Positions 6,878 to 17,478 of a DNA stretch of 28,746 nucleotides are shown piece after piece. This stretch comes from Candidatus Sumerlaeota bacterium (GTDB lineage: Bacteria; Sumerlaeota; Sumerlaeia; JADFCT01): NCBI GenBank assembly GCA_026398575.1, contig JAPLSP010000145.1:2659-31404 (forward strand). The letters are read 5' to 3'. Below the pieces are notes generated by a model. It was not told the DNA's origin, made no database searches, and saw nothing but the letters and a program-made list of their open reading frames with translations. A program made the position numbers and the translations under genes. Each line of letters begins with the position of its first letter. The stretch's first letter is position 1.

Positions 6878-9800
6878 CGCCCGCCGAGATGGACACCCTC
6901 TGGCGCACGGGCGGCCCGGCTTACAATCCGAATCCTGTCAACAACGGAGTTGGCATAACGACGGCCCCGTCGCTCGCATGGACGGCGGCGCCGACGGCCA
7001 CGTCGCATGACGTGTACATCGGAACCGATTCGGTGGCCGTTCTCGCCGCCACGACGACGGCGCCCGAATACCTTGGCGCCGTTTCCAGCCCGCTTGCGGC
7101 GGCCGGCGTCCTGGAGGAAAATACTACGTATTATTGGCGCGTGGACGAGACAAGCGATTTGGGGCTGCGCAAAGGATCCGTCTGGAACTTCACAACGTTG
7201 TCTTCGCCGCCTGACCTGGCCGGCAATCCCGATCCGGCGGACGGAGCGATCAGCGTTCCGACTACGGCGACGCTGTCATGGACCAGCGGCACCCGCGCCG
7301 CGTCGCATAATATTTACTTCGGCACAACGAATCCGCCACCGTTCGTGGGCAGTCAGACTCAGAATACCTACACGCCTGCCGTCATGGTGATTGGGACGCT
7401 TTATTATTGGCGCATTGACGAGCAGAACACCGGCGGCGTGACCACGGGAACGGTCTGGTCTTTCACGACGGCGTTCGATTTGCCGGCGCCGGCCACGAAT
7501 CCCAATCCTGCTGATGGCGCCGTGGATGTGACGGGCTCGCCGACGCTTTCATGGACGGCGGGCTTGCGCGCGGCGTCGCACGACGTCTATTTCGGAACGA
7601 CGAAGCCGCCGGCCTTCATTGGAAACCAGCCCGGCGTGACGTACGACCCCGGCGCGCTGCCGTTCCTGACGACTTTCTATTGGCGCATTGACGAAGTCAA
7701 TGCCGCTGGCCTGACGACGGGCACGGTGTGGAGCTTCACCAGTGCGGCCGCGCCGCCCGATCCGGCCTTCAATCCGGTTCCGGCCGACGGCGCCATTGAC
7801 GTCTCCAGCACGGGGATGCTCACATGGACTCCCGGCGCCGGCGCCACGACACATTCCGTCTATTTCGGAACGGCAATTCCGCTTACTTTCCAAGGCAATC
7901 AAGCCGCCGCCACTTACGATCCCGGCATCCTGACCAGCGGCACGACTTATTTTTGGCGGATAGATGAAAGCAATGCCGTCGGCGTGACCGCGGGAACCAC
8001 CTGGAGTTTCACGGTGGCAGATACCGTGGGTCCTATTGCCTATTGGAAGCTGGATGAGACCACCGGCACTATCGCCGCGGATTCATCGGGCAGCGGCAAG
8101 GACGGCACAGTGGCAGGCGCAGCGGTCTGGGTTCCGAACGCTGGCAATTTCAATGGCGCCTGGCGCGGAAACGCCACTAACACAGCCATTTCGGTTCCTG
8201 CGTTGCGGCTCTATAGCAACCATGTGACGTTTTCGTCTTGGATCAGGCGCAATGGCGCGCAAACCAGCCTCGCGGGCATCTTCACTTGCCGCGCCGGCAG
8301 CACCGTCATGTCTCTGCGCATTCCGGTCGCCGGCGCTAATCATAGCCTGGGGCTTTATTGGAACTCGGTCAATTACCTCGCTCCCACCTTGCTTATCCCC
8401 AACACCCAATGGACATTCGTGGCGGTGACGGTTGAGCCCACGCGCGCCATTTTTTATCTCGGTGGTCCCGCCACGATCACTTCGGTGACTGTTGCAGGCG
8501 CACTCCCGATTGAGCCATTTGACGCCCCCTTGAGCCTGGGATGGGACACGTTTGCCGCGAACCGGCGCTTCAACGGCGATTTGGATGACATGCGCATTTA
8601 TAATCGCGCGCTGACGCCCGCCGAGATGGACACCCTTTGGCGCACGGGCGGCCCGGCCTATAACCCAAGTCCCGTCTCCGGCGCTACCGGCGTGACGACG
8701 GCCCCGACGCTCACATGGACTGCGGCCCCGACGGCCACGTCGCATGACGTTTACATCGGAACCGACCCGCTTGCCGTGCTCGCTGCCACAACGACGGCGC
8801 CCGAATACCTGGGCGCCTATGCAGGGGCCTCTGCGCTGCCGGGAACGCTTATCGAGAACACTACTTATTATTGGCGCGTTGACGAGCTGAGCGATTTCGG
8901 CCTGCGGCAGGGAACAGTCTGGAGCTTTACAACCTTGTTGCCGCCGCCCGATCCGGCCGGTAATCCCGATCCGGCCGATGGCGCGCCGAGCGTCCCGACC
9001 ACGTCCACGCTGTCATGGACTTCCGGCACGCGCGCGGCCTCGCATAATGTTTGCTTTGGTACCGCGAATCCGCCGCCGTTCGTCGTCAATCAGACGTTGA
9101 ATACCTACGATCCCGGTCTGCTGGCGATCGGGACGGTTTACTATTGGCGCATTGACGAGGTTGATTCCGGCGGCACGACCACCGGAACGGTCTGGTCCTT
9201 CACAACGTCGCTCGATCTTCCTTACCCGGCGACGGCGCCCAGCCCAGCCGACGGCGCCATAGATGTGCCTGGTTCGCCGACGCTTTCGTGGGCGGCGGGC
9301 GCACTGGCCGCTTCGCATAACGTCTATTTCGGAACGACGAATCCGCCTCCCTTTATCGGAAACCAGTTGGCCACGACGTACGATCCCGGCGCGCTCGCAT
9401 ACTTGACGACGTACTATTGGCGCATTGACGAGGTCAACGCCGGCGGCGTGACGACGGGAACGGTCTGGAGCTTTGTCACCGCTCCCGCGCCGCCCGATCC
9501 GGCCACCAACCCCATCCCGGCCAATGGCGCGATTGACGCTCCGACGACCGGAATGCTGTCCTGGACTCCGGGCGCCAACGCCACGTCGCATGATGTTTAC
9601 TTCGGAACAACGATCCCGCTCACTTTCCGGGGCAATCAAGCCGCTGCGACGTATGACCCCGGCATCATGATTAGCGGCCAGACCTATTATTGGCGCATTG
9701 ACGAGCGCAATGTCGCCGGCGTCGCCGTGGGAACCACGTGGACCTTCACAACGGAAGTTAATGCCGGTCCGATCGCCTATTGGAAGTTCGATGAGACCAC

Positions 9801-12411
9801 CGGCACGATCGCTGCGGATTCCTCGGGCAGCGGCAAGGACGGCGTCGTGACGGGTACCGCGATCTGGGTTCCGGACGCCGGCAATATCAGCGGCGCCCTG
9901 CGTGGCAACGCCACCAACACGGCCACTTCGGTTCCCGCGTTGCGGCTCTACAGTAATCAGGTGACGCTTTCCTCCTGGATCAGGCGCAATGGGAACCAAG
10001 TTAATCTCACGGGTCTCATCACCTGTCGCGGGGGCGCCACCGCCATGTCTTTGCGTATCCCGGTCAACGGCACTACCCACTCATTAGCCCTTGTTTGGAA
10101 CGGCGTCGCCTACAACGCTCCTACCTTGTCCATCCCCAACGCCCAATGGACGTTCGTGGCGGCGACGGTTGAGCCTACGCGCATTATTATTTACGTCGGC
10201 GGTACTAACTCGATAAATTGGCAGACAATCGCAGGCGTTTTCGCCATCGAGGAATTCGATGCTCCCTTGAGTCTGGGATTCGACACCGCGGCTGCGAACC
10301 GCCACTTCAATGGCGATCTGGACGACATGCGCATCTATAACCGCGCGCTGACGCTCGCCGAGATAGCCATCCTCCGGCGCACGGGCGGTCCGGCCTACAA
10401 CCCGAGCCCCTTCAGCTTCGAGACGGGCGTGACGACGACCCCGATGCTCACATGGACGGGGGCGCCGACGGCCACGTCGCATGAGGTTTATTTTGGAACC
10501 GATCAGTTTGCTGTTATAGCCGCCACGACGACGGCGCCCGAATATCTGGGCGCCTTCACGAGCGCTTCCGTGGCGCCGGGCGTGCTGAGTGAAGGCATTA
10601 CCTATTATTGGCGCGTGGATGAGCAGAGCGATCTCGGACTGCGCAAGGGAACGGTCTGGAACTTCACAACCTTTTTGCCGGCGCCCGGACCGGCGGGCAA
10701 TCCCAATCCGCCCGACGGGGCGCCGAGCGTCTCGACCACGGCCACGCTTTCATGGACAACGGGCACATACGCCACGTCGCACAATGTTTATTTCGGAACA
10801 ACAAATCCGCCGCCGTTCGTCGGCGCTCAGACGTTGAATTCCTACACGCCCGGCGTCATGGCGATTGTAACAGTTTATTACTGGCGCATTGACGAGGTCA
10901 ACGCCAGCAGCGTGACCGTGGGAACGGTCTGGTCCTTCACGACGGCGTTCGATCTTCCAGGGCCCGCCACGTCGCCCCATCCCGCCGATGGCGCGGTGGA
11001 CGTGGCCGGTTCGCCAACGCTTTCGTGGACGGCGGACGCGCGCGCGGCGTCGCACGATGTTTATTTCGGAACGACGAATCCGCCGGCCTTTATGGGGAAC
11101 CAGGCGGCGGCGACGTTTGATCCCGGCGCGCTCGCGTATATGACGACATATTATTGGCGCATTGACGAGGTCAACGCCGCCGGCACGACGACAGGAACAG
11201 TCTGGAGCTTCACAACTGCGGCTGCGCAGCCCGGTCCTGCCACCAACCCCATCCCGGCCGACAGCGCGATAGACGTCTCCACGACGGGAATGCTTTCATG
11301 GACTCCGGGCGTGAGCGCAACTTCACATGATGTTTATTTCGGGACCACGGGAACGGTCACCTTCAGGGGCAATCAAACCGCCTCCACTTATGATCCCGGT
11401 ATTCTGATCAGCGGCGCGACTTATAATTGGCGGATTGACGAACGCAACGGCAATGGCATGACCACGGGAACGATCTGGAGCTTCACGGCCGAAAATAATA
11501 CGGGCCCGATCGCTTATTGGAAGCTCGATGAGACCGCGGGCACGGTCGCCGCGGATTCCTCCGGAAGCGGCAAGGACGGCCAGGTGCTTGGCGCCGCGGT
11601 TTGGGTTCCGAACGCCGGCAATTTCAATGGCGCTCTGCGCGGGAACGCCACCAACACCGCCACTTCGGTTCCGGCCCTGCGGCTCTACAGCAACCAGGTG
11701 ACGTTCTCGGCCTGGATCAAGCGCAATGGAACGCAAACCGCCAACACGGGTATCTTCACCTGTCGCGCAGGCGCCACAGCGATATCTCTGCGTATTCCAG
11801 TCAACGTCACTACCCACACATTGAACCTCATGTGGAACGGAGCGGGCATCAACGCTCCCACCTTGGTTATCCCCAATGCCCAATGGACGTTCGTAGCGGC
11901 GACGGTCGAGCCTACGCGTGTCATTATTTACCTCGGTGACGCTTCCGCCCTCGTCTCGCAGACGATCGCGGGAACTTATCCAATCGAGGAATTCGACGCC
12001 CCCTTGAGCCTGGGATTCGACACCACCGTCGCGGCCCGGCACTTCAACGGCGATATGGATGACATGCGCGTCTATAACCGCGCGCTGACGCCCGCCGAGA
12101 TGATGACGCTCTGGCGCACGGGCGGTCCGGCGTTGAATCCCAATCCGCCCAATGGCGCCACCGGCGTGGCAGTCAATCCGCTCCTGACGTGGTCTCCGGC
12201 GCCCACCGCAATCTCCCATGATGTTTACCTGGGGACCGATCTGCTCGCCGTGCAAACCGCGACGACCACCGCGCCCGAATATCAAGGCGCGGTATCGAAC
12301 GCATCGTTCCCGGCCGCCGCGCCGGTGACGAGCCAGACTTACTATTGGCGCGTGGATGAGCTCAGCGATCTGGGACTGCGCGCGGGCACGGTTTGGAACT
12401 TTACAACCTAT
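6239..12411 (+). repeat. Coding super-repeat array, period 1737 bp
   Basis: The order of modules is D-LamG-A-B-C, repeated three times, then D-LamG-A. LamG starts (GG of GPIAYW) are at 6518, 8029, 9766 and 11503. The last two intervals are exactly 1737 bp (579 codons); the first is 1511, which is 1737 minus 226. Each lettered Ig-like module resembles its counterpart in the other blocks more than its neighbours. For example, D always has TTGMLSWTP or similar, and A always has [13 protein letters not shown] or similar. The array therefore arose by duplication of the whole five-module block. Confidence 0.9.
6797..6808 (+). other. Junction of a 226-bp deletion in LamG copy 1
   Basis: At 6802/6803 the sequence jumps from the codons for AMS to the tail of the codon before FDP...[10 protein letters not shown]. 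In copy 4 the same two points are 11787 and 12014, which leaves 226 bases out. Since 226 is 3 x 75 + 1, the frame is lost. No long direct repeat is visible at the ends. Confidence 0.8.
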
Positions 12412-15015
12412 GTGCCGGGGGCTACGCCGTCTCCTTCCCCGACGCCCGGCCCAACCCCAACGCCTGGCCCGACCCCCACGCCTGGCGTGAGTCCGACGCC
12501 CCCTGCAAGTCCAACGCCTTCGCTCACGCCGACGCCGCTTACCGCTTTGGCAATCTGGAATTTCGATGACGCCAATGACATCGTGGATGGCGGCGTCGCC
12601 GCGTCCGCGTCCTTCATTATCGGCAGCACGCTGACGAACACCGCCTTTACCAGCGGCAATCCTCCTTCGGGTTTGGCGCATTCCAATGCCTCGTGGGTCA
12701 CAACGCTGCCGGATCCCAACCGCTCATGGACGATCGCCGTGGATACGACCGGCTATCAGGATATTGCCTTGGAATTCGACGAGCGGCGCAACGGCACAGG
12801 GCCACTGGCGTTTGGCGTTTATATCAGCGCCGATGGCGGCGCATCTTATACTACCGTGACTGTGCCGGTGGCAACGAATACTGTCTTTGCGCCGACACCG
12901 ATGCATTTATTCGATTTCACCACGGGCACGGCGCTCAATAACAATGCGCAGACTCGTATTCAATTGCGCGGCTTTGGCGCCTCCGATCCGGTAACGGGAA
13001 CCTGGCGCATAGATAATATCCGTGTGGTTGGGCGCGCCCTGCCGATTCCGTCGCCGACGCCGTCGCCGATTCCGACGCCTTCAGCGAGCCCGACGCCGAC
13101 TGTTAGCCCAACGCCTGTTATGACTCCAACGTCCACGGCGAGTCCGACGCCGGTTGTCAGCCCGACGCCTTCCGCTTCGCCAACGCCCACGCCGCCGCTG
13201 ACGCTTCTGGCCAACTGGAATTTCGATGACGCCAACGATATCCTGGATGCGGGCGTCTTGACGTCGGCCTCGGCGACGTTCTCGAATGGCCCTGCCTTGA
13301 GTTTGTCGGCGTATCAGATCGGCAATCCTGCCAGCGGCTTTGCGCATAGCAATGCCAACTGGAACTCGCCGGCGGCGGAAACCTCGCGCTCCTGGACCAT
13401 CGCCGTGAACACGGCGGGCTATCGGGATATCGCGTTTGAATTCGACGAACGCCGCAACGCCACAGGCCCGATGCTCTTCCAGGTCTATATCAGCACCGAT
13501 TCAGACAGGACGCTTGTTCCGGTTGCTTTGCCCGCTTCCACCAGCGCCGGCTTCACGGCGACGCCGATGCATACTTATAATCTGGCTTCCTTCACGGAGC
13601 TCAATAATAACCCACTCGCCCGCGTCCATCTGCTTGCATGGGGCGCGTCCACGGCCGGCGGAACATGGCGCATAGACAATATCAATGTGCGCGGGCGCTT
13701 CATGCCGGTTCCGACGCCGTCGCCGAGCCCAACCCCTGTGGTGAGCCCGACGCCAACCGCCGGTCCGACGCCAACTGCAGGTCCGACTCCAACCATGGGT
13801 CCGACTCCAACCATGGGTCCGACGCCGACGTTGCGTCCGACGCCAACCGTTGGTCCGACGCCCAGCGCATCGCCGACGCCTTCGACAACGCCAACACCAA
13901 CGCCGCCGGTAACTGCTTTGGCCCTTTGGAATTTCGATGACGGCGATGATATTGTGGACGGCGGCGTGGTTACATCGGCGACCTTTATTGTCGGCGCCAC
14001 GCTGACGAACACAGCCTTTACCAGCGGCAATCCCACTTCCGGTCTGGCGCATAGCAACGCCAATTGGGCACTGGCGCAGGATCCTACACGCTCCTGGACG
14101 ATAGCCGTGGATACAACCGGTTATCAGGATATCGCCTTGGAATTCGACGAACGGCGCGCCAACACGGGGCCGGTGTTCTTTTTGGTTTATCTCAGCGCCG
14201 ATGGTGGCGCGACTTATACCAGTGCGACGATGCTGGCATTTACGAATACGCTCTTTGCGACGACCACTCCAATGCATTTATTCGATTTCGCCACGAGCAC
14301 AATCATCAATAACAATGCGCTAACCCGCATTCAAGTGCGTGGCAATGGCGCAACCGACGCAATCACGGGGATGTGGCGCATAGACAACATCCGCGTCACG
14401 GGCAGAGCCATCGTCGGGCCGACGCCCACGCCGCGGCCGACTCCGACGCCGACAGCGAGTCCGACGCCCACGGTCACGGCAACCCCGAGCCCGATACCGA
14501 CTGCAACCTCGTCCCCGACGGCTGGGCCGACACCGACGACTGTCCCGACACCGACGCCCACCGCGCCGCAGGTTGTATCCATTGCGCGCATGGACACTGA
14601 TCCCACGACGGCATCTTCGGTTCGTTATCTGATCACTTTCAGTCAGATAATGACGAATGTTAAAGTTTCCGATTTCACCCTGGCGGCCATCGGCCCATTA
14701 ACCTCCGCGCCCGCTATCCTGAGTCTGGCGCCCGCGGGCGCCTCACAAACCTATACCGCGCTGATGGACACGGGCGTGGGAGTGGGGCAGATGCGGCTGG
14801 ATATCCGGGCTGGGGCTACGATGACGAACCTGACAAGCCAAACGCTGACGAATATCCCGTACACGCTCGGCGAAGTCTATACGATCTGGAGGCCTTCGGC
14901 GGCGCTGATTTCGGATTATCTGCTCAAGGGCGGCGATCCGGCGGGTCTGGATGCGAATCAAGACGGCGTGATTGATGTGGCGGATATGATCTGGCTCATG
15001 CGCCACGGCAGGTAG
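6803..15015 (+). CDS. Giant LamG/Ig-like secreted protein, main part with dockerin-like C-terminus (no own start signal)
   Basis: The frame continues the previous entry after the frameshift; the first ATG in it is at 6844, mid-domain and without a ribosome site. In order it encodes the end of LamG 1, 13 Ig/FnIII-like modules of about 90 aa (ending YYWRIDE...G..WSFTT), and LamG 2-4 starting at 8029, 9766 and 11503. Three domains of about 165 aa follow, each opening with WNFDD and closing with WRIDNI..RGR, separated by Pro-Thr linkers. The end is an Ig-like domain (about 14568-14870) and one EF-hand-type loop, DANQDGVID, as in dockerins. LamG folds bind glycans or act as adhesins. With the 226 bp restored, the protein would be 3028 aa. 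A surface adhesin or polysaccharide-binding scaffold component is inferred. Confidence 0.85.
12412..14567 (+). repeat. Three WNFDD domains separated by Pro-Thr-rich linkers
   Basis: The three domains occupy about 12541-13041, 13198-13707 and 13909-14415. Domains 1 and 3 are the most alike (both with [11 protein letters not shown] and [21 protein letters not shown]). Linkers at about 12412-12540, 13042-13197, 13708-13908 and 14416-14567 are built from PTP/SPTP units. The third linker holds several 18-bp tandem units encoding GPTPTM or GPTPTA. The linkers are expected to be extended and could be glycosylated. I do not recognise the domain's family; it looks like an all-beta extracellular domain. 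Confidence 0.8.
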
Positions 15016-15047
15016 AGTTTTTGCGGGAAAATTATAAACCTTCAATC

Positions 15048-15132
15048 CGGCCACGATTGAGGCTTTCGCGAGCGGGCGCCATGCCAAGGTTATCGGCAAG
15101 GCGCCCGCTCGACAAAGCCTAGATCGTGGCCG
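15048..15132. terminator. Long imperfect hairpin between convergent genes
   Basis: Arms 15048-15080 and 15100-15132 (33 bp each) match at 29 of 33 positions. The 19-nt centre can add a TGCC/GGCA stem. It lies between the giant gene and the convergent hicA stop, where a bidirectional terminator would be expected. There is no T-run on either side, so it may instead be a palindromic repeat element or an RNA-stabilising structure. Confidence 0.5.
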
Positions 15133-15154
15133 CGCTTATTGATAAATATAGGAA

Positions 15155-15376
15155 TCAAAGCAGAGCAAGGAATTCGTCCACACTTATTCCCGCGTCGCGA
15201 ATCAGCGCGCGCAAGGTCCCGATGGATAGTTCCTTGTGCTGGGGCACGCAAAGATTTACGCGCACGCCCGGCTTGATCATGACCAGATGACTTCCCACCT
15301 GGCCCATGGCGGACCAGCCTGCTTTCGCGAAGGCTTTGACGGCGTCTTTGCCTGAGATGTTCGCCAGACGGCCCAT
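15155..15376 (-). CDS. hicA: HicA-like mRNA interferase toxin
   Basis: This 73-aa protein has the double-stranded RNA-binding-like HicA/YcfA pattern. It begins with ISGKDAVKAFAKAGW, then GSHLVMIKPG with the family's active His, then a VCVP-like strand (LCVPQHKELSIGTLRALIRDAGISVDEFLAL). HicA toxins cleave mRNA. The ATG at 15376 gives the normal family length; the upstream extension of the frame is the hicB gene read in another frame. It follows hicB by 4 bp, so the two are translationally coupled. The order hicB-hicA is the reverse of the E. coli layout but common elsewhere. Confidence 0.88.
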   Translation of the reverse strand: MGRLANISGKDAVKAFAKAGWSAMGQVGSHLVMIKPGVRVNLCVPQHKELSIGTLRALIRDAGISVDEFLALL

Positions 15377-15380
15377 GCGC

Positions 15381-15596
15381 CTAAACCGCCACGCACAAGG
15401 TTGGGCGATCCGGCGTTTCCGGCAAGCCTGCGGCCGCCTTCTGGTCCTCGGCCCAGAGCCAGGCGGTGATGGCTTCCTTGATATTCTCCAGCGCTTCTTT
15501 CTCATCGCGTCCCTGCGAGACGCATCCCGGTAGCGCCGGACATTCCGCTACGATCCAGCCATCCTCGGCGGTTTGAAGCGAGACATGAAAAATCAT
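15381..15596 (-). CDS. hicB: HicB-like antitoxin
   Basis: This 71-aa protein contains the HicB-like partial RNase H fold: FHVSLQTAEDGWIVAECPALPGCVSQGRDEKEALENIKEAITAWL. PALPGC and the EALENIKEAI helix are diagnostic. It is the short form without a C-terminal helix-turn-helix, so it neutralises HicA directly and its ability to regulate transcription is uncertain. The C-terminal tail (about 50-71) is variable and polar. AAGGATGG lies about 10 nt upstream of the ATG. It is the first gene of the hicBA pair; its promoter should lie in 15597-15738, where no strong box is evident. Confidence 0.9.
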   Translation of the reverse strand: MIFHVSLQTAEDGWIVAECPALPGCVSQGRDEKEALENIKEAITAWLWAEDQKAAAGLPETPDRPTLCVAV

Positions 15597-15738
15597 GAAT
15601 GCGCGCCATCCTTAAAAAGTTTGCCGAATGATTGAACCACTTGTGAAAGTTAGGCGCGCTCGAACGAAGAGAGTCAAGCGGAATATGACTGACGAAAAAT
15701 CTGCGATTAGGGGATTGGGGATGCGCGCGTATTCCTCA

Positions 15739-15768
15739 TTGCGTTTCTCAAGCGCCCATCTTTAGAAT
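15739..15768 (+). promoter_or_regulatory. Promoter of rnpB
   Basis: TTGCGT (15739-15744), 18 bp, then TAGAAT (15763-15768). The predicted start falls at 15776-15777, exactly at the 5' end of the RNA defined by its P1 helix. Confidence 0.6.
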
Positions 15769-15776
15769 CTCATTCT

Positions 15777-16287
15777 GAGAGCGGGCCGGGCGGTCGCCGC
15801 GGATTTTTTCGAGGCGCGCTGACGGATTCCTTCGGGAGTCCGGCGCGCGGCTTGGGGGAAACCGGGGAGGAAAGTCCGAACGCCGCAGGGCAGGGCGCTT
15901 CCTAACGGGAAGGCGGAGCGATCCGACGGAAAGCGCAACAGAAAACATACCGCCGATGGCCCTGGCGCGCGCGAGCGCGCCGGGGATCAGGCAAGGGTGA
16001 AATGGCGCGGTAAGAGCGCACCAGCGCCGTGGCGACACGGCGGCTTGGCAAACCCCGCCCGGCGCAAGACCAAATAGGGAAGGATGCGGTGGCCCGCCGC
16101 GCGCGCGAGGCGCCGCGCGCGAAACGGTTCCGGGACTTTGAAAAGCCCCCGGGATCGCTTCGCGCGCGGCGTCTCCGATGACTTCCGGGTAGGTTGCTAG
16201 ACGCCGTCCGGCGACGGACGGCCTAGAGGAATGGCCGCCGCCTTCGGGAAACCGAAGGCACAGAATTCGGCTTACAGGCCCGCTCTC
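15777..16287 (+). ncRNA. rnpB: RNase P RNA, bacterial type A, enlarged
   Basis: This is the catalytic RNA that trims the 5' leader of pre-tRNAs. All conserved regions appear in order: 5' GAGAGCGGGCC pairing with 3' GGCCCGCTCTC (P1), GAGGAAAGTCCGAAC (15874-15888; P4 strand), AACAGAAAACATACCGCC, GATCAGGCAAGGGTGAAATGG, GGTAAGAGCGCACC, AAGACCAAATAGGGA (16067-16081), GGGTAGGTTGCTAGA, AGAGGAATGGCCGCC, and ACAGAATTCGGCTTACAG. Its roughly 511 nt exceed the typical 350-400. The excess is mostly between AAATAGGGA and GGGTAGG (P15-P17: about 106 nt, against about 29 in E. coli), with smaller growth in P3. A T-rich run (16288-16296) after P1 probably ends transcription. Confidence 0.97.
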
Positions 16288-16328
16288 TTTATTTTTGCTT
16301 AAGGGCGAAGGTAATGCGGTCGGAAGCG

Positions 16329-16463
16329 GCGCCAGCTTTTGGAGTATAAGTGCGGAGATTCTCGCTCCGCTGCGAACTCCCGCTTGCCGCCTTCTTTTTT
16401 GCGCCAAGGCCATTGAAACGCCAAAAAGAAGGCGGCAAGCCACCTTACTCCAAAAGCTGGCGC
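16329..16463. repeat. Nested inverted repeat (two 18-bp perfect arms)
   Basis: The outer arms GCGCCAGCTTTTGGAGTA (16329-16346) and its complement (16446-16463) enclose the inner arms GCTTGCCGCCTTCTTTTT (16382-16399) and its complement (16423-16440); both pairs are perfect. The inner loop is 23 nt. A partial copy lies at 1-26. It sits between rnpB and a convergent gene. The rest of 16288-16576 shows no gene. Confidence 0.9.
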
Positions 16464-16576
16464 TACGCCTATCCCCATTAATTTTCTTTTTCAAGCATGA
16501 ATGCTTGTGATGAATTTGTGTCATCGTATTTGTGAATATTAGCGCTTGGCTGTTTGACCGCTCTCGCAGCCAGGCG

Positions 16577-17284
16577 TCATTTTTCATAGAGCGCCGAAGG
16601 GGGAAAGAAATCGAAGTCGCAAATTCCTTCCGCCGTGCGCCATCTTCCAACCGTTTCGGGCCGCGTCTCGATGCGCGCCAGCGGAAAGGCCAGAAAATCC
16701 TCCAAACGCGTCAGGGTTCGTTCCTGATCGAGGACGAAATCCTCGAAGCGCATAAAAATGCGCCGTTTGGGCGGCGGTGTGGCCTGCATGATGCTGTGCT
16801 GATATTTCCAGCTGATGGCGCGGCGCAGGCGCAGGTCGTCCGTTTTGTCGTAAGTCACGCCGAAGTCGCCGAGATCGTCGGTCAGGTGCCTTCCGAGGAT
16901 GCAGTCGCGCGGGTCGCGCGTCCAATAGATATAATACACGTCCGGAAACATGCGCGCGATCCACGGGAAGATGAGCGTCGTCTCCGGCAGTTTCCATCCC
17001 TTGCGCTCGGCGCCGCTGCCGAGGACGCAAGCCAGATAGGATTCGACCAGCCGCGTGAAGGCCGGATCAATCGGCATGGTGTGCAGCCGCGAGAAATCCC
17101 ATTCGAGCCCGCCTTTGTGCGCGACGTGGCGCGCCATCACACGGCAGGCTTCATATAAATCCTCCGGCGGAATCAGATCGCCGGAATTGTTGAGCTGGGC
17201 GCCCATATACACGCCGCTCTGGCTCAAGGTATGCGACATTGCGCGCGTCCCCGAATGCCCTCGTCCGATGATTGTGATCATCAT
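16577..17284 (-). CDS. Sulfotransferase family protein
   Basis: This 235-aa protein matches PAPS-dependent sulfotransferases of the bacterial (NodH-like) type. The 5'-phosphosulfate loop is GRGHSGTRAM (7-16). GWKLPETTLIFPWI (96-109) follows, and RDPRDCILGRHL (123-134) is the 3'-phosphate-binding segment. The C-terminus carries RIFMRFEDFVLDQERTLTRLEDFLAFPL, a usual KYEDL-like element. It would transfer sulfate to a glycan or lipid acceptor, which cannot be read from the sequence. No signal peptide or membrane span is seen, so it is probably cytoplasmic. Two consecutive ATGs are possible starts, and there is no strong ribosome site. The neighbouring GT87 gene suggests a surface-glycan role. Confidence 0.82.
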   Translation of the reverse strand: MMITIIGRGHSGTRAMSHTLSQSGVYMGAQLNNSGDLIPPEDLYEACRVMARHVAHKGGLEWDFSRLHTMPIDPAFTRLVESYLACVLGSGAERKGWKLPETTLIFPWIARMFPDVYYIYWTRDPRDCILGRHLTDDLGDFGVTYDKTDDLRLRRAISWKYQHSIMQATPPPKRRIFMRFEDFVLDQERTLTRLEDFLAFPLARIETRPETVGRWRTAEGICDFDFFPPSALYEK

Positions 17285-17478
17285 AACTATTTGGCCTGGC
17301 TATTTCATCATTTTGGAAGAAGCGATGATTTGCTTCTATGTAGTTCCACAAAATCGCACGCTATATTTTGCCCGGCGCCTTGGGCGACACGCTACTAAAA
17401 TTCGCGCATCGGTAGGGGCGCATCCCAAGCGAGCTCCCGGCAGCCAGACAAGATTGCGCGCCTTGAATTATATGAAAA

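Noticed and set aside
11323..12681. Minus-strand open frames across the LamG/Pro-Thr region
   Set aside because: Arg/Gly-rich repeat translations that mirror the repeat structure of the plus-strand gene.
14880..15012. PEP-CTERM or LPXTG sorting signal at the C-terminus of the giant protein
   Set aside because: No PEP or LPXTG motif, membrane span or basic tail cluster; the end is a Ca-binding-type loop instead.
15748..16650. 300-aa minus-strand open frame over rnpB
   Set aside because: It covers the RNase P RNA, which has every conserved element on the plus strand.
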